From Chengkuizengella marina (lineage in GTDB: Bacteria > Bacillota > Bacilli > Paenibacillales > KCTC-33759): a stretch of 64,000 nucleotides of DNA. The notes beneath the pieces were generated by a model. That model ran no database searches. It saw only the letters and a list, made by a program, of their open reading frames with translations, and was not told the DNA's origin. Below, one piece after another: positions 44,475 through 52,869 of the stretch. The stretch's first letter is position 1. Each line of letters opens with the position of its first letter. The translations under genes and the position numbers were made by a program. The stretch spans positions 113,515-177,514 of the forward strand of contig NZ_SIJB01000004.1 of NCBI RefSeq assembly GCF_009910845.1. Reading direction: 5' to 3'.

Positions 44475-45776
44475 ATGATTCAAGAAATCACAATGCCACA
44501 GCTTGCAGAGAGCGTGGTTTCTGCAACGATCGTTAAATGGTTAAAAAAACCGGGTGATTTTATTGAAGAATTTGAGCCTTTATGTGAAATAATGACAGAA
44601 AAAGTGACTGCTGAATTGCCTAGTACAGTGGAAGGTGTTTTACAGGAGATTTTCATAGATGAAGGTGCAACTGTTGATGTAGGTACAGTCATTTGTAATA
44701 TTAAAGTAAAACAAGATGAAAGCGTATCTAATGTTCAAGAAGTGGCTTCACAGACTCAACAGGAAGCAAATCAAGTAATAAATAATGTTACGTCTGATTC
44801 TGATCAAAACATGAGAAATCGATATTCACCTGCGGTTCAAAGAATCGCAGCAGAGAACGATGTAGATCTAAACCTAGTCCATGGAACAGGGCTTGGGGGA
44901 AGAATTACTAGAAAAGATGTATTACATTATATCGAAAATAAATCTGATGAACCTGTGGTGTCCATCTCTTCTCAGGCTGCGGTCATTCCTGAAATCAAAG
45001 AAGCAGAAGCTGTTGGAACAACACTTCATTCATCAGCTCCTCCAAAACCAATGGTTGAAAACAATCAGAAAGAATCGGAAAAAGAATATTTTATTGATGT
45101 AACTCCTGTTAGAAGTGCCATTGCTTCAAATATGAGACAAAGTGTATCTGAAATCCCTCATGCTTGGACGATGGTTGAGGTCGATGTTACAAATTTAGTA
45201 AATTTAAGAAATAAAGTGAAACAGGAATTTCTTCAAAAAGAAGGGGTTAACTTAACTTACTTAGCTTTTATTATTAAAGCAGTAGTGAATGCAATAAAAG
45301 ATTATCCTATTTTAAATTCTTCTTGGGCAGTGAACAAAATTGTTGTTAAAAAAGATATTAATATTTCATTGGCTGTTGGTACAGAGGATTCAGTTTATGT
45401 TCCAGTCATTAAACATGCAGATCATAAAACGATTGCTGGAATAGCTAAAGATATTGATTCTTTAACAAAAAAAACAAAAGCAGGTAAGTTAACATTAGAT
45501 GATATGCAAGGCGGCACTTTTACTTTAAATAATACAGGAGCTTTTGGCTCCATTTTATCGAATCCGATTATTAGTTATCCACAAGCAGCTAACTTATCTT
45601 TTGAGTCAATTGTAAAGAAACCAGTAGTCATCGATGATATGATTGCTGTTCGTTCAATGGTTAATATGTGTCTGTCTCTAGATCATCGAATTCTTGATGG
45701 TGTTATTTGTGGCAGGTTCTTGCAAAGAGTGAAAGAAAATATTGAATCTTTTGGGCTTGAGACAAAACTATATTAA
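44475..45776 (+). CDS. bkdB: Dihydrolipoamide acyltransferase (E2) of branched-chain 2-oxoacid dehydrogenase
   Basis: A 433-residue E2: one lipoyl domain (1-80; lipoyl-Lys in TEKVTAELPS), a linker, a peripheral-subunit-binding domain (about 115-155; YSPAVQRIAAENDVDL) and the catalytic core with SLDHRILDG (His and Asp) and GGTFTLNNTGAFGS. It forms the core of the complex and transfers the branched acyl group to CoA. It is last in the operon and is followed by a strong terminator. GAGGTAG precedes ATG. Confidence 0.95.
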   Translation: MIQEITMPQLAESVVSATIVKWLKKPGDFIEEFEPLCEIMTEKVTAELPSTVEGVLQEIFIDEGATVDVGTVICNIKVKQDESVSNVQEVASQTQQEANQVINNVTSDSDQNMRNRYSPAVQRIAAENDVDLNLVHGTGLGGRITRKDVLHYIENKSDEPVVSISSQAAVIPEIKEAEAVGTTLHSSAPPKPMVENNQKESEKEYFIDVTPVRSAIASNMRQSVSEIPHAWTMVEVDVTNLVNLRNKVKQEFLQKEGVNLTYLAFIIKAVVNAIKDYPILNSSWAVNKIVVKKDINISLAVGTEDSVYVPVIKHADHKTIAGIAKDIDSLTKKTKAGKLTLDDMQGGTFTLNNTGAFGSILSNPIISYPQAANLSFESIVKKPVVIDDMIAVRSMVNMCLSLDHRILDGVICGRFLQRVKENIESFGLETKLY

Positions 45777-45788
45777 ATATTAGAATAT

Positions 45789-45832
45789 AAAAGGGTATCT
45801 CAACTTAAAGAAATAAGCAGATACCCTTTTTT
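45789..45832 (+). terminator. Intrinsic terminator of the bkd operon
   Basis: AAAAGGGTATCT (45789-45800) pairs with AGATACCCTTTT (45819-45830) and T continues. Confidence 0.9.
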
Positions 45833-45933
45833 GATGACATTTTTAAAAATATAAATCAATTGATTTTTTACCAATATTTCTTAATATTGACAGTTAATGA
45901 AGCGATTATCTATAGTTTTGTTTATATAGATTG

Positions 45934-46035
45934 TTAAATACCTAATATAGAAACACCAGTTACAACTACAGATAATAACATAGACGCTATCATTACATAA
46001 ATAACTATTTTAAACCATAATTTATTTTTGCCCAT
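45934..46035 (-). CDS. prli42: Stressosome-associated miniprotein Prli42
   Basis: A 33-residue membrane peptide too short for standard gene calling. It begins MGKNKLWFKIVIYVMIASML and continues LSVVVTGVSILGI, giving a basic N-terminus and one hydrophobic helix. This matches Prli42, which in Listeria anchors the RsbR stressosome to the membrane: basic head, V/I-rich helix, MxxxM spacing and a small-residue end. Its SD AGGAGA lies ten bases upstream of ATG 46035. It occupies part of the 374-base gap between bkdB and the PepT-like gene. Confidence 0.8.
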   Translation of the reverse strand: MGKNKLWFKIVIYVMIASMLLSVVVTGVSILGI

Positions 46036-46150
46036 ACATTTACATCTCCTTTTGGTCATACTAAAATAGTACTATACTGACTGGCCATCATAAATGAGCC
46101 AAGCTATATAATTATATTGTAACTTATAATACATATCGGAGGGAAGAGTT

Positions 46151-47281
46151 TTGATACAAGAAAAACGTTTAGTGGATGAGTTTATAGAGTTAGTGCAGGT
46201 AGATAGTGAAACAACATTTGAAAAAGAAATATCCATTGTTTTAAAGGAAAAATTCGCTCAATTGGGACTTTCTGTGTTTGAGGATGATGCAGAGGAAAAA
46301 ACTGAACATGGGGCTGGGAACTTAGTTGCAACCTTAGAAGCAACTGAAGGAAAGGAAGATGTGTCTCCAATTTATTTTACATGTCATATGGATACTGTAG
46401 CTCCGGGTAAGGGAATTAAACCTCAGATTGATGATGATGGTTACATTCGTTCAGATGGTACAACGATTTTAGGTAGCGACGATAAAACCGGTATTGCAGT
46501 GATGTTTGAATTGATTCGTGTTCTAAAAGAGGATAAAATACCACATGGTAAAATTCAATTTGTAATTACTGTTGGTGAAGAAGCAGGACTTGTAGGAGCA
46601 TGTGCGTTTGATCCAAAACATTTGGAAGCAAGTTTTGGTTATGCTTTAGATTCTGATGGTAAAGTGGGTGAAATATGTGTGGCTGCTCCTTTCCAAACTC
46701 ATGTAGATGTTGTGATTAAGGGGAAAACTGCTCATGCTGGGGTCAGTCCTGAAAAAGGAATTAGTGCCATTCAAGTTGCGAGTAAAGCTATTTCAAGAAT
46801 GAAGTTAGGTAGAATTGATCCTGAAACATCAGCAAATATTGGAAGCTTTGATGGCCGTGGACCTAGAAATGTAGTAAGTGATAAGGTAGTCATTGTTGCA
46901 GAAGCCAGAAGTCTTGTGAAAGAAAAAATGGTTAACCAAGTGAACGAAATGAGAGATGCTTTTTACTCTGTTGCAGAGGAATTTGGTGCTCAAGTTGAAT
47001 TTGAAACAGAAGAACTCCCAGGATTTTTCTTTGATGAAACAGCACCTTTAGTTAAATTAGCTATGAAATCAGCGGAGAAAATTGGCCGTGAATCTAAAAT
47101 AACACATTCAGGTGGGGCAAGCGACGCAAACATCTTTAATGGAATGGATGTACCAACAGTCAACTTATCTGTAGGTTATGAGAATATTCATACAACAGCT
47201 GAACAAATGCCAATTGAAGAATTGGTGAAAAGTGCTGAACTAGTTCTACAAATTGTGAAAGACGTTACTGATGGAGAATAA
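46151..47281 (+). CDS. M20 family tripeptidase-like peptidase (YqjE, PepT-like)
   Basis: A 376-residue zinc peptidase of the PepT/M20B type. TCHMDTVAPG holds the first metal His and Asp, GSDDKTGIAV the bridging Asp, and TVGEEAGLVGA the catalytic Glu pair; KTAHAGVSPEKG begins the dimerisation-domain contact and SGGASDANIFN the second His region's neighbourhood. It likely removes N-terminal residues from small peptides in the cytosol. The position beside prli42 is the same as Bacillus yqjE. TTG start with GGAGGGAAGAG upstream. Confidence 0.9.
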   Translation: MIQEKRLVDEFIELVQVDSETTFEKEISIVLKEKFAQLGLSVFEDDAEEKTEHGAGNLVATLEATEGKEDVSPIYFTCHMDTVAPGKGIKPQIDDDGYIRSDGTTILGSDDKTGIAVMFELIRVLKEDKIPHGKIQFVITVGEEAGLVGACAFDPKHLEASFGYALDSDGKVGEICVAAPFQTHVDVVIKGKTAHAGVSPEKGISAIQVASKAISRMKLGRIDPETSANIGSFDGRGPRNVVSDKVVIVAEARSLVKEKMVNQVNEMRDAFYSVAEEFGAQVEFETEELPGFFFDETAPLVKLAMKSAEKIGRESKITHSGGASDANIFNGMDVPTVNLSVGYENIHTTAEQMPIEELVKSAELVLQIVKDVTDGE

Positions 47282-47334
47282 ATACTTTTCAACTAGAATC
47301 GTGAGATTATAAAAAATAAAGAGAAAAATTATTT

Positions 47335-47400
47335 CCCCTGTATGTATTGTTAATACACAAGCTTATGCCTTGAAAGTTAAACAATATGTATAGGGGTATT
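47335..47400 (+). terminator. Long hairpin after the PepT-like gene, probable terminator
   Basis: Bases 47335-47351 (CCCCTGTATGTATTGTT) pair with 47380-47396 (AACAATATGTATAGGGG) over 17 positions with three wobble pairs; TATTTT follows. Confidence 0.6.
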
Positions 47401-47424
47401 TTAAGCTTTAATAAGAGGTTTAGA

Positions 47425-47502
47425 ATGATGCTTTTAACTTGTTTGATATGGATACCATATTTTATTAAATCTAAAAGAGTTAAGAATACTTTTGTGAGGT
47501 AA
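47425..47502 (+). CDS. Possible 25-residue hydrophobic-basic peptide
   Basis: Between two hairpins lies a short reading frame, MMLLTCLIWIPYFIKSKRVK plus NTFVR, with AGAGG six bases before ATG and a terminator-like hairpin 25 bases after the stop. The hydrophobic start and basic end recall small membrane or type I toxin-like peptides, but 25 codons with an SD occur by chance. The remainder of the 310-base gap (47282-47591) has only the two hairpins and a palindrome ATATGG-ATA-CCATAT inside this frame. Confidence 0.25.
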   Translation: MMLLTCLIWIPYFIKSKRVKNTFVR

Positions 47503-47526
47503 TTACAATTTTTTTACATTACAATG

Positions 47527-47570
47527 AAAGTAGTGACAAGTATGGATACCTTGTTGCTACTTTTATTGTT
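47527..47570 (+). terminator. Intrinsic terminator-like hairpin
   Basis: AAAGTAG and ACAAG pair with CTTGT and CTACTTT across a symmetric two-base internal loop; TTATTGTTT follows. It could end a small + strand transcript in the gap. Confidence 0.6.
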
Positions 47571-47591
47571 TATAAGCTATTAAATCTTGTA

Positions 47592-48170
47592 TTACGTTAT
47601 GTTTTGATAACTAATTGTAAAATGAAGTTCAGCTAACTCTGAGCTTGGATTTATATATTTATGTTCATTATCTGCTTTAAAACAAATTGAGTCATGCTGC
47701 TGTAAAACATAGGTGTTTCCCCTTACTTCAACTTTCAATGATCCAGACATAACTGTTACATATTCAACTACACCTAAAGGATGTGCTTCAGATTCATATT
47801 CACTAAAGGGTTGTAAGTAACCTCTAAACATCTCAAAAGATTGAGAATTATTATTAAACATATGTTCAACTATAAATACTTTGTCCGAGCTGTTGAATTG
47901 AACACCTTCTTTTTTACGGGAAATTAAAACATCTGATTCAACTGAGAACAAACTTGTTAAGGGAACAGATAAGCCGCTTGCTATTTTCCATAACACAGAC
48001 AATGTAGGATTTGCTTCACCTCTTTCTATTTTACCTAATGTTAATTTACTAACCCCTATGTGATTGGCCAGTCCCTCAATGCTAAGTCCTTTCATAGATC
48101 TTAAATTTCTTAACTTTGTACCCACTCGTTTTCCAACTTGGTCTTCATCCCAAAGATTATCAGAATTCAT
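47592..48170 (-). CDS. XRE-family regulator with cupin domain
   Basis: A 192-residue regulator: N-terminal helix-turn-helix (LRSMKGLSIEGLANHIGVSK then LTLGKIERGEANPTL) and a C-terminal cupin (about 110-190) with EYVTVMSGSLKVEV and HDSICFKAD. This class often binds an amino acid or metabolite and controls an adjacent transporter. It is divergent from azlC, 177 bases apart, and so is the probable azlCD regulator. The start at 48170 was chosen because GGAGGT lies seven bases upstream, inside a longer in-frame reading. Confidence 0.85.
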   Translation of the reverse strand: MNSDNLWDEDQVGKRVGTKLRNLRSMKGLSIEGLANHIGVSKLTLGKIERGEANPTLSVLWKIASGLSVPLTSLFSVESDVLISRKKEGVQFNSSDKVFIVEHMFNNNSQSFEMFRGYLQPFSEYESEAHPLGVVEYVTVMSGSLKVEVRGNTYVLQQHDSICFKADNEHKYINPSSELAELHFTISYQNIT

Positions 48171-48347
48171 ATTTACCTCCATTTTCTAATACATTTAAGC
48201 CCATTCTATTTTTTAATTATATTAAAATAAATTTTAATAAATTTTTATATACAATTCAACTTAAAAGTGTTATTATAAATCAAATAAGTATATTATAATT
48301 AATTAAAAGTATATTATATTATATCTTTGTGGGAGGTGGGATCTAAG

Positions 48348-49040
48348 ATGAACGATCATTCATTTACAAAAGGAGCTATTGCTGCTTTACCTTTAGTCAT
48401 AGGGTTTTTACCAGTTGGAATTGCCTTTGGTATTATCGCACGAGAGATGGGTATTTCATTATTTTATTCGGTACTCATGTCTAGTGTTGTTTACGGAGGA
48501 GCAAGCCAGTTTATGATGTTGAATATGTTTGCCAAAGGGTTAGGTTTTTTTGAAATTATATTTGCTACGTTTGTCATTAATTTTCGATTTTTTGTCATGA
48601 GTTTATCAATGAATCAGCTACTTAAAAAAGTACCTAAAAGATGGAAAACTTTGTTATCCTTAGGTACCACTGATGAAACATTTGCAGTTGCTTCTATAAA
48701 TAATACAAAACCTAATGTGTATTATTTGGGTGGATTATTTCTTACTTCCTACGTATCTTGGATCTTAGGGACATTAACAGGAGCGTTGCTTTCAACAATT
48801 ATACCATCAAATATTAGTGAAAGTATGTCTATTGCTCTCTATGCATTGTTTATAGGTTTGCTCATACCAGCAGTGACAACATCATGGAAATTGGGATTGC
48901 TCGCAGTTATGAGTATGATGCTAAATGGGCTTTTTAGTGGATGGTTATTAATCAACAGTGGTTGGTCTATGTTATTTTCCACTTTATTAGGTAGTTTGAT
49001 CGGTGTTTTCGTTTTTAAAGGGGGAAAACAACATGATTGA
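48348..49040 (+). CDS. azlC: Branched-chain amino acid exporter large subunit AzlC
   Basis: A 230-residue membrane protein with about six hydrophobic segments; LPLVIGFLPVGIAFGIIARE and YGGASQFMMLNM with TFVINFRFFVMS are the AzlC signature. With AzlD it exports branched-chain amino acids and analogues such as azaleucine. ATG 48348 follows GGAGGTGGG. It overlaps azlD by 8 bases. The divergent XRE-cupin gene is the likely regulator. Confidence 0.92.
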   Translation: MNDHSFTKGAIAALPLVIGFLPVGIAFGIIAREMGISLFYSVLMSSVVYGGASQFMMLNMFAKGLGFFEIIFATFVINFRFFVMSLSMNQLLKKVPKRWKTLLSLGTTDETFAVASINNTKPNVYYLGGLFLTSYVSWILGTLTGALLSTIIPSNISESMSIALYALFIGLLIPAVTTSWKLGLLAVMSMMLNGLFSGWLLINSGWSMLFSTLLGSLIGVFVFKGGKQHD

Positions 49041-49341
49041 CTCTATACTATTAATTATTCTAGGAATGTCTCTTGTGACAATGATTCCACGTTTTTTGCC
49101 TGTATGGATTGTTGAGCGTTTCATAATGCCTGCTTGGGTAAAGTTATGGTTGAGTTATATTCCTTACGCTGCATTAGGAGCACTTATTTTTCCTGGGATT
49201 TTAACTATTGAGGGAGGGGAGCCTTGGATTGGTTTAAGTGGAGGGATTTTAGCAGCTTGCCTTGTTTTACTACGACTAAATATATTATTCGTAATATTCG
49301 GTTCTGTTATTACTGTGATTCTATTTAAAACATTTTTATAG
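49033..49341 (+). CDS. azlD: Branched-chain amino acid exporter small subunit AzlD
   Basis: A 102-residue membrane protein with three to four helices; MSLVTMIPRFLPVWIVER and YIPYAALGALIFPGIL fit AzlD. It partners AzlC, with which it overlaps. ATG 49033 was chosen because AAAGGGGG lies eight bases upstream. A convergent terminator separates it from the next gene. Confidence 0.9.
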   Translation: MIDSILLIILGMSLVTMIPRFLPVWIVERFIMPAWVKLWLSYIPYAALGALIFPGILTIEGGEPWIGLSGGILAACLVLLRLNILFVIFGSVITVILFKTFL

Positions 49342-49380
49342 TGGATCATTTGATTGAAAAATATCAACAATATCTCATGC

Positions 49381-49408
49381 AAAAGGAAAAAGGAGGGGTA
49401 AACCCTCC
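49381..49408 (-). terminator. Intrinsic terminator of the repeat-protein gene
   Basis: GGAGGG (49392-49397) pairs with CCCTCC (49403-49408). On the - strand it is followed by TTTTTCCTTTT. It lies just after the - strand stop at 49420. Confidence 0.75.
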
Positions 49409-49419
49409 CTCCAGGTAAA

Positions 49420-50871
49420 TTAGTCTCTGTCTTTTCCTTTATCCTTATTTTTTTCTTTATCTTTCCCATGTCCGTTCCCGTTATTTCCTTTATCTTCTTT
49501 AATTTCACTTTTGATTTCATCTTTTGTTTTACCTTCATAATCAATACCATTTTGCACTGCTTTTTTGATCCAGCCTTCACTTAATTGACTATTTTCAGAT
49601 TTCAACTCATCAATCGCTTCAAAAATTTCTTCTTTAGATAGATCTTCAATATCAATACCTAGATTCATAGCTTTTTTCTGCCATCCATATAAGTGGTCAT
49701 CCTTTTCAGGAGATGGTTCTTCTTCATCAACTTCTTCTTCAATTTTTTCTTCAAAATACTTTTTGATTTCTTTACGGATTTCTTCGTTAGTTTTACCTTC
49801 AGTATCAATTCCTAAAAATTCAGCAAAACTAATTAATCTTTCTTCTGAAAATTCGAAATCATAATCATCTTGTACTTCTTTGATGGCTTCGCGAATTTCT
49901 TCTAAAGACATACCTTCAATGTCAATACCAAGCATCTCTACAATGGTTTGTAGTTGATCAGAAATTTCTGTCATATGATTAATTCTAATGGCTTCAAGAA
50001 GTTCCTCTTTAGATTGACCCTCAGTATCAATGCCAAGATTCTCTGCAATGACAATTAATTCTTCTAACGTTAATTGCAGTTGTGATTGTTTATAATATTT
50101 AATTTTTTCTCTAATTTCTTCAATAGATAAATCATTAAATTCTAAATCTAATTCTATTGCCAATTCAGTAAATAATGAGTCTCGAGCCTCTTTAATGGCT
50201 TTACGAATCTCTTCAGCTGTTTGATCCTCGATTTCTATTCCAAATCGTTCTGCGAAGGCCTCTAACTCTTCTCTAGAAAATTCAGACAGATGTTCTTTTT
50301 GATAAGCTTTAATTGCTTCGCGAATTTCCTCAGCTGTTTGATCTTCAGTATTTATACCCAACCGTTCTGCAATGGCTTCTAACTCCTCCAAAGATAAATC
50401 GTCAAACTGTTCTTTGATGACTTCTCTAATTTCCTCACGAATTTCCTCCATTGTTTTATCCTCGATATCAATGTCTAGTTTTTCTGCGATATTTTCTAAC
50501 TCCTCCATAGATAATAGGTTATGTCTTTCTTTAATAACCACTTTAATTTCCTCGCGTAATTGTTCGCTAGATTTATCGTCCGTATCTATACCCAATCCTT
50601 CAGCGATGACAATTAATTCTTCAAATGATAAGTTTTTGAATTTCTCTTTTACAGCATTTTGAATCTCTTCACGTAATTCTTCTTTCGATTTATCCTCAAT
50701 ATCTATACCAAAACGTTCTGCGATTTCTTCTAAATGATCTTTATCTATCATTTGATAGATATTAGATCGTTCTGTACTTGACTCATGTGCATTAGCAATT
50801 CCAATGACTCCTGCGCTCCCACCTCCAATTAATAAAGCTGATAAAGCAACTGTACTGATCACTTTTTTCAT
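49420..50871 (-). CDS. Secreted protein of eleven SAP-like repeats
   Basis: A 483-residue exported protein. It has a signal peptide (MKKVISTVALSALLIGGGSA) with a cleavage site near ANA-HES, then eleven copies of a 27-46 residue unit with core IAERLGIDIEDKSxEEIREA. The unit is helix-LGIDxEGKS-helix, the outline of a SAP/HeH or Rho-N-like module. Charge is very high (Glu, Lys), and the C-terminal 25 residues are Gly/Asn/Lys/Asp-rich. I know no function. A one-repeat paralogue is encoded upstream on the same strand. ATG 50871 was chosen over GTG 50880 because AGGAG lies eight bases before it. Confidence 0.85.
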   Translation of the reverse strand: MKKVISTVALSALLIGGGSAGVIGIANAHESSTERSNIYQMIDKDHLEEIAERFGIDIEDKSKEELREEIQNAVKEKFKNLSFEELIVIAEGLGIDTDDKSSEQLREEIKVVIKERHNLLSMEELENIAEKLDIDIEDKTMEEIREEIREVIKEQFDDLSLEELEAIAERLGINTEDQTAEEIREAIKAYQKEHLSEFSREELEAFAERFGIEIEDQTAEEIRKAIKEARDSLFTELAIELDLEFNDLSIEEIREKIKYYKQSQLQLTLEELIVIAENLGIDTEGQSKEELLEAIRINHMTEISDQLQTIVEMLGIDIEGMSLEEIREAIKEVQDDYDFEFSEERLISFAEFLGIDTEGKTNEEIRKEIKKYFEEKIEEEVDEEEPSPEKDDHLYGWQKKAMNLGIDIEDLSKEEIFEAIDELKSENSQLSEGWIKKAVQNGIDYEGKTKDEIKSEIKEDKGNNGNGHGKDKEKNKDKGKDRD

Positions 50872-51093
50872 ATTGTTCACTCCTAGGATGTATGTATTTT
50901 TATTATAAATTTATTATAAAAAAGGAACATAAACGATAGGTTAAGTTAACCTTAAAATAACATTAAAAAACATTGATTTTTAGCCAATAACAAGAAATCT
51001 TGCATCTCTTGAGGTGTAACTATATTTAACAAAGGAAACTTTTAGTTGATATTTCCATTAATTTCAATATTATTTGATATTTAATCATTATTT

Positions 51094-51339
51094 TTACACC
51101 GTACAAATCTGATTCAACTCTTCTTTAATTTTATTTACTGACTTTCCATTCGTATTGATACCTAATTGTACAGCAAACTTTTTAATTAATTTTTTTTGTT
51201 GGTTTTCAAAGGAGGTATTTTGATATTCTCTCTCATCAGTTTCAACAATAGATTTATTGTCTTTCATAACGTTAGCATCAGTTGTAATTTTAGCTCCATT
51301 TAATATGGAAGATAGGGCTACAGCTGCAAATAGCTTCAT
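51094..51339 (-). CDS. Small secreted paralogue with one SAP-like repeat
   Basis: An 81-residue protein with a short hydrophobic N-terminus (MKLFAAVALSSILNGAK) and near its end AVQLGINTNGKSVNKIKEEL, one copy of the module that makes up the large repeat protein 220 bases downstream. The signal sequence is weaker. AAGGAGATGATTCATT precedes ATG. It may be a free single unit, an ancestor or a remnant of the repeat gene. The function is unknown. Confidence 0.65.
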   Translation of the reverse strand: MKLFAAVALSSILNGAKITTDANVMKDNKSIVETDEREYQNTSFENQQKKLIKKFAVQLGINTNGKSVNKIKEELNQICTV

Positions 51340-51497
51340 AATGAATCATCTCCTTTCTGTTAATAGTTTTATCATAATCCATTTAAGTTAAAAAAGTCTT
51401 AATGAAATGTTATAAGCACATAAAATCGTACTTTAAATGTTTTTATAAGCATAATATCAATTGAGTAAGTGTCGTTTGAGGAAGGATGTAAATAGAG

Positions 51498-52646
51498 ATG
51501 ATATATTGGAGAATTGGTATGGTAACAACAATCGATAAAGAAAGAAAAAACGTACAATTCATCCAAGTGGAAGAAGAAAAAGGTGAAATTATTAAAGCAA
51601 TTCATTATACAGACGTTCAACCATCAGTACAAATTGGATACAAAGTATTATTAAACACAACGGCTGTTGATTTACAACTAGGTTCAGGTGGATTTCATTT
51701 TGTATATATGATTTTGAACAGTAATAAACATTTAAATAAGGGCCAAAGTTACAATACAAATAATAGTAGTAAAAAAAATATAGGTCATATAATGAAGTTG
51801 AGATATACTCCCCAGCAAAGAGCAGTTCTTGCTTGTGAAGAGACAGATAGTCCAACCCATTCAATGTTTTTGGAGAATAAAAATTTAGAAGGTACCCCAG
51901 TGCTCATCGGGGAACTGCATAGCATGCTTCCCATATTATGCTCTTGGATGCAGTATAAACAAAATCATGAAAAAGTTTCAAAAAAATTAAAAATAGGTTA
52001 TGTAATGAGTGAAGGGGGAGCTTTACCCATTTCGTTTAGCGAACATGTAGCTCAATTAAAACGCTTAAATTGGATTGACGGAACTATTACATATGGACAT
52101 TCTTATGGTGGGGATATTGAAGCTGTGAATAAATTTACAGCTTTGATTGCGGCAAAACATATTTTACAAGCGGATATCATTATTGTTCTAATGGGACCGG
52201 GAATTGTTGGTACTGGTACAAAATTAGGACATACTGGGATTGAAGCTGGGGAAATTGCAAATGCTGTCTCTATTCTTGAAGGTATTCCTATTATGACCCC
52301 ACGTATTAGTTTTCAGAGGAAACGTGATAGACACAAAGGAATAAGCCATCATGTATTAACTACCTTATCTGATATAGTATTACAAAACGCAAGAGTACCG
52401 ATACCCTTCAATTTGCCAAAGGAATATAAAGATCACATTCAACAACAGTTGGATGACTATCATCTATATAAAAAACATACTATATCATTTTATACAGAAT
52501 TACATGTTAAAGAAGTTCAAAAAAGTGTTGAATTATACCCTTTTGAAATTAAATCGATGGGAATGGAATTACACGATGATCCTTATTTTTTTCTAGGGGT
52601 TTGCTGTGCTGCTCAGGAAGCTTTGAATGTTGTGAACCGGGAGTGA
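51498..52646 (+). CDS. DUF3866 family protein
   Basis: A 382-residue soluble protein of the DUF3866 family, to judge from its opening VTTIDKERKNVQFIQVE, GYKVLLNTTAVDLQLGSGG, ITYGHSYGGDIEAVNKFTAL and MGPGIVGTGTKLGHTG. No catalytic role is established. It is convergent with mciZ on the other strand and overlaps its 3' end by 98 bases. A GAAGGATG site lies upstream of ATG. Confidence 0.8.
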   Translation: MIYWRIGMVTTIDKERKNVQFIQVEEEKGEIIKAIHYTDVQPSVQIGYKVLLNTTAVDLQLGSGGFHFVYMILNSNKHLNKGQSYNTNNSSKKNIGHIMKLRYTPQQRAVLACEETDSPTHSMFLENKNLEGTPVLIGELHSMLPILCSWMQYKQNHEKVSKKLKIGYVMSEGGALPISFSEHVAQLKRLNWIDGTITYGHSYGGDIEAVNKFTALIAAKHILQADIIIVLMGPGIVGTGTKLGHTGIEAGEIANAVSILEGIPIMTPRISFQRKRDRHKGISHHVLTTLSDIVLQNARVPIPFNLPKEYKDHIQQQLDDYHLYKKHTISFYTELHVKEVQKSVELYPFEIKSMGMELHDDPYFFLGVCCAAQEALNVVNRE

Positions 52647-52776
52647 TAGAATTTAGATAATCAACTAATGTCATATGTTTATATTTAGATTGTTTTAGTA
52701 AAGAATTAAGATGAGAGCGAATTTCCCACGACTTTCCTACGAATCTAATTTGATTTTTTAAAATATAAGATTTCAT
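52549..52776 (-). CDS. mciZ: MciZ-like inhibitor of FtsZ, with long C-terminal extension
   Basis: A 75-residue protein whose first 45 residues (LKNQIRFVGKSWEIRSHLNS, later MTLVDYLNS) match MciZ of B. subtilis, in which VGKAWEIRAKL is the core. MciZ is a mother-cell peptide that caps FtsZ filaments during sporulation. B. subtilis MciZ has 40 residues; this one reads on for about 30 more, antisense to the end of the DUF3866 gene. It is divergent from nudF, its usual neighbour. AAAGGA precedes ATG. An ATTATATG at 52818-52825 (CATATAAT on this strand) is close to a SigE -10. Confidence 0.8.
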   Translation of the reverse strand: MKSYILKNQIRFVGKSWEIRSHLNSLLKQSKYKHMTLVDYLNSITPGSQHSKLPEQHSKPLEKNKDHRVIPFPSI

Positions 52777-52869
52777 TGTTCAACATTCCTTTCACATGAT
52801 AAGATATTTACGTCAATATTATATGACCATAGTGGACAAGTTATGTATAAATGTGGGAGGTATTATGTG

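Noticed and set aside
49420..50871. Tandem repeats taken as a CRISPR-like or DNA repeat array
   Set aside because: The repetition is at protein level with codon divergence and variable unit length; it is a coding repeat.
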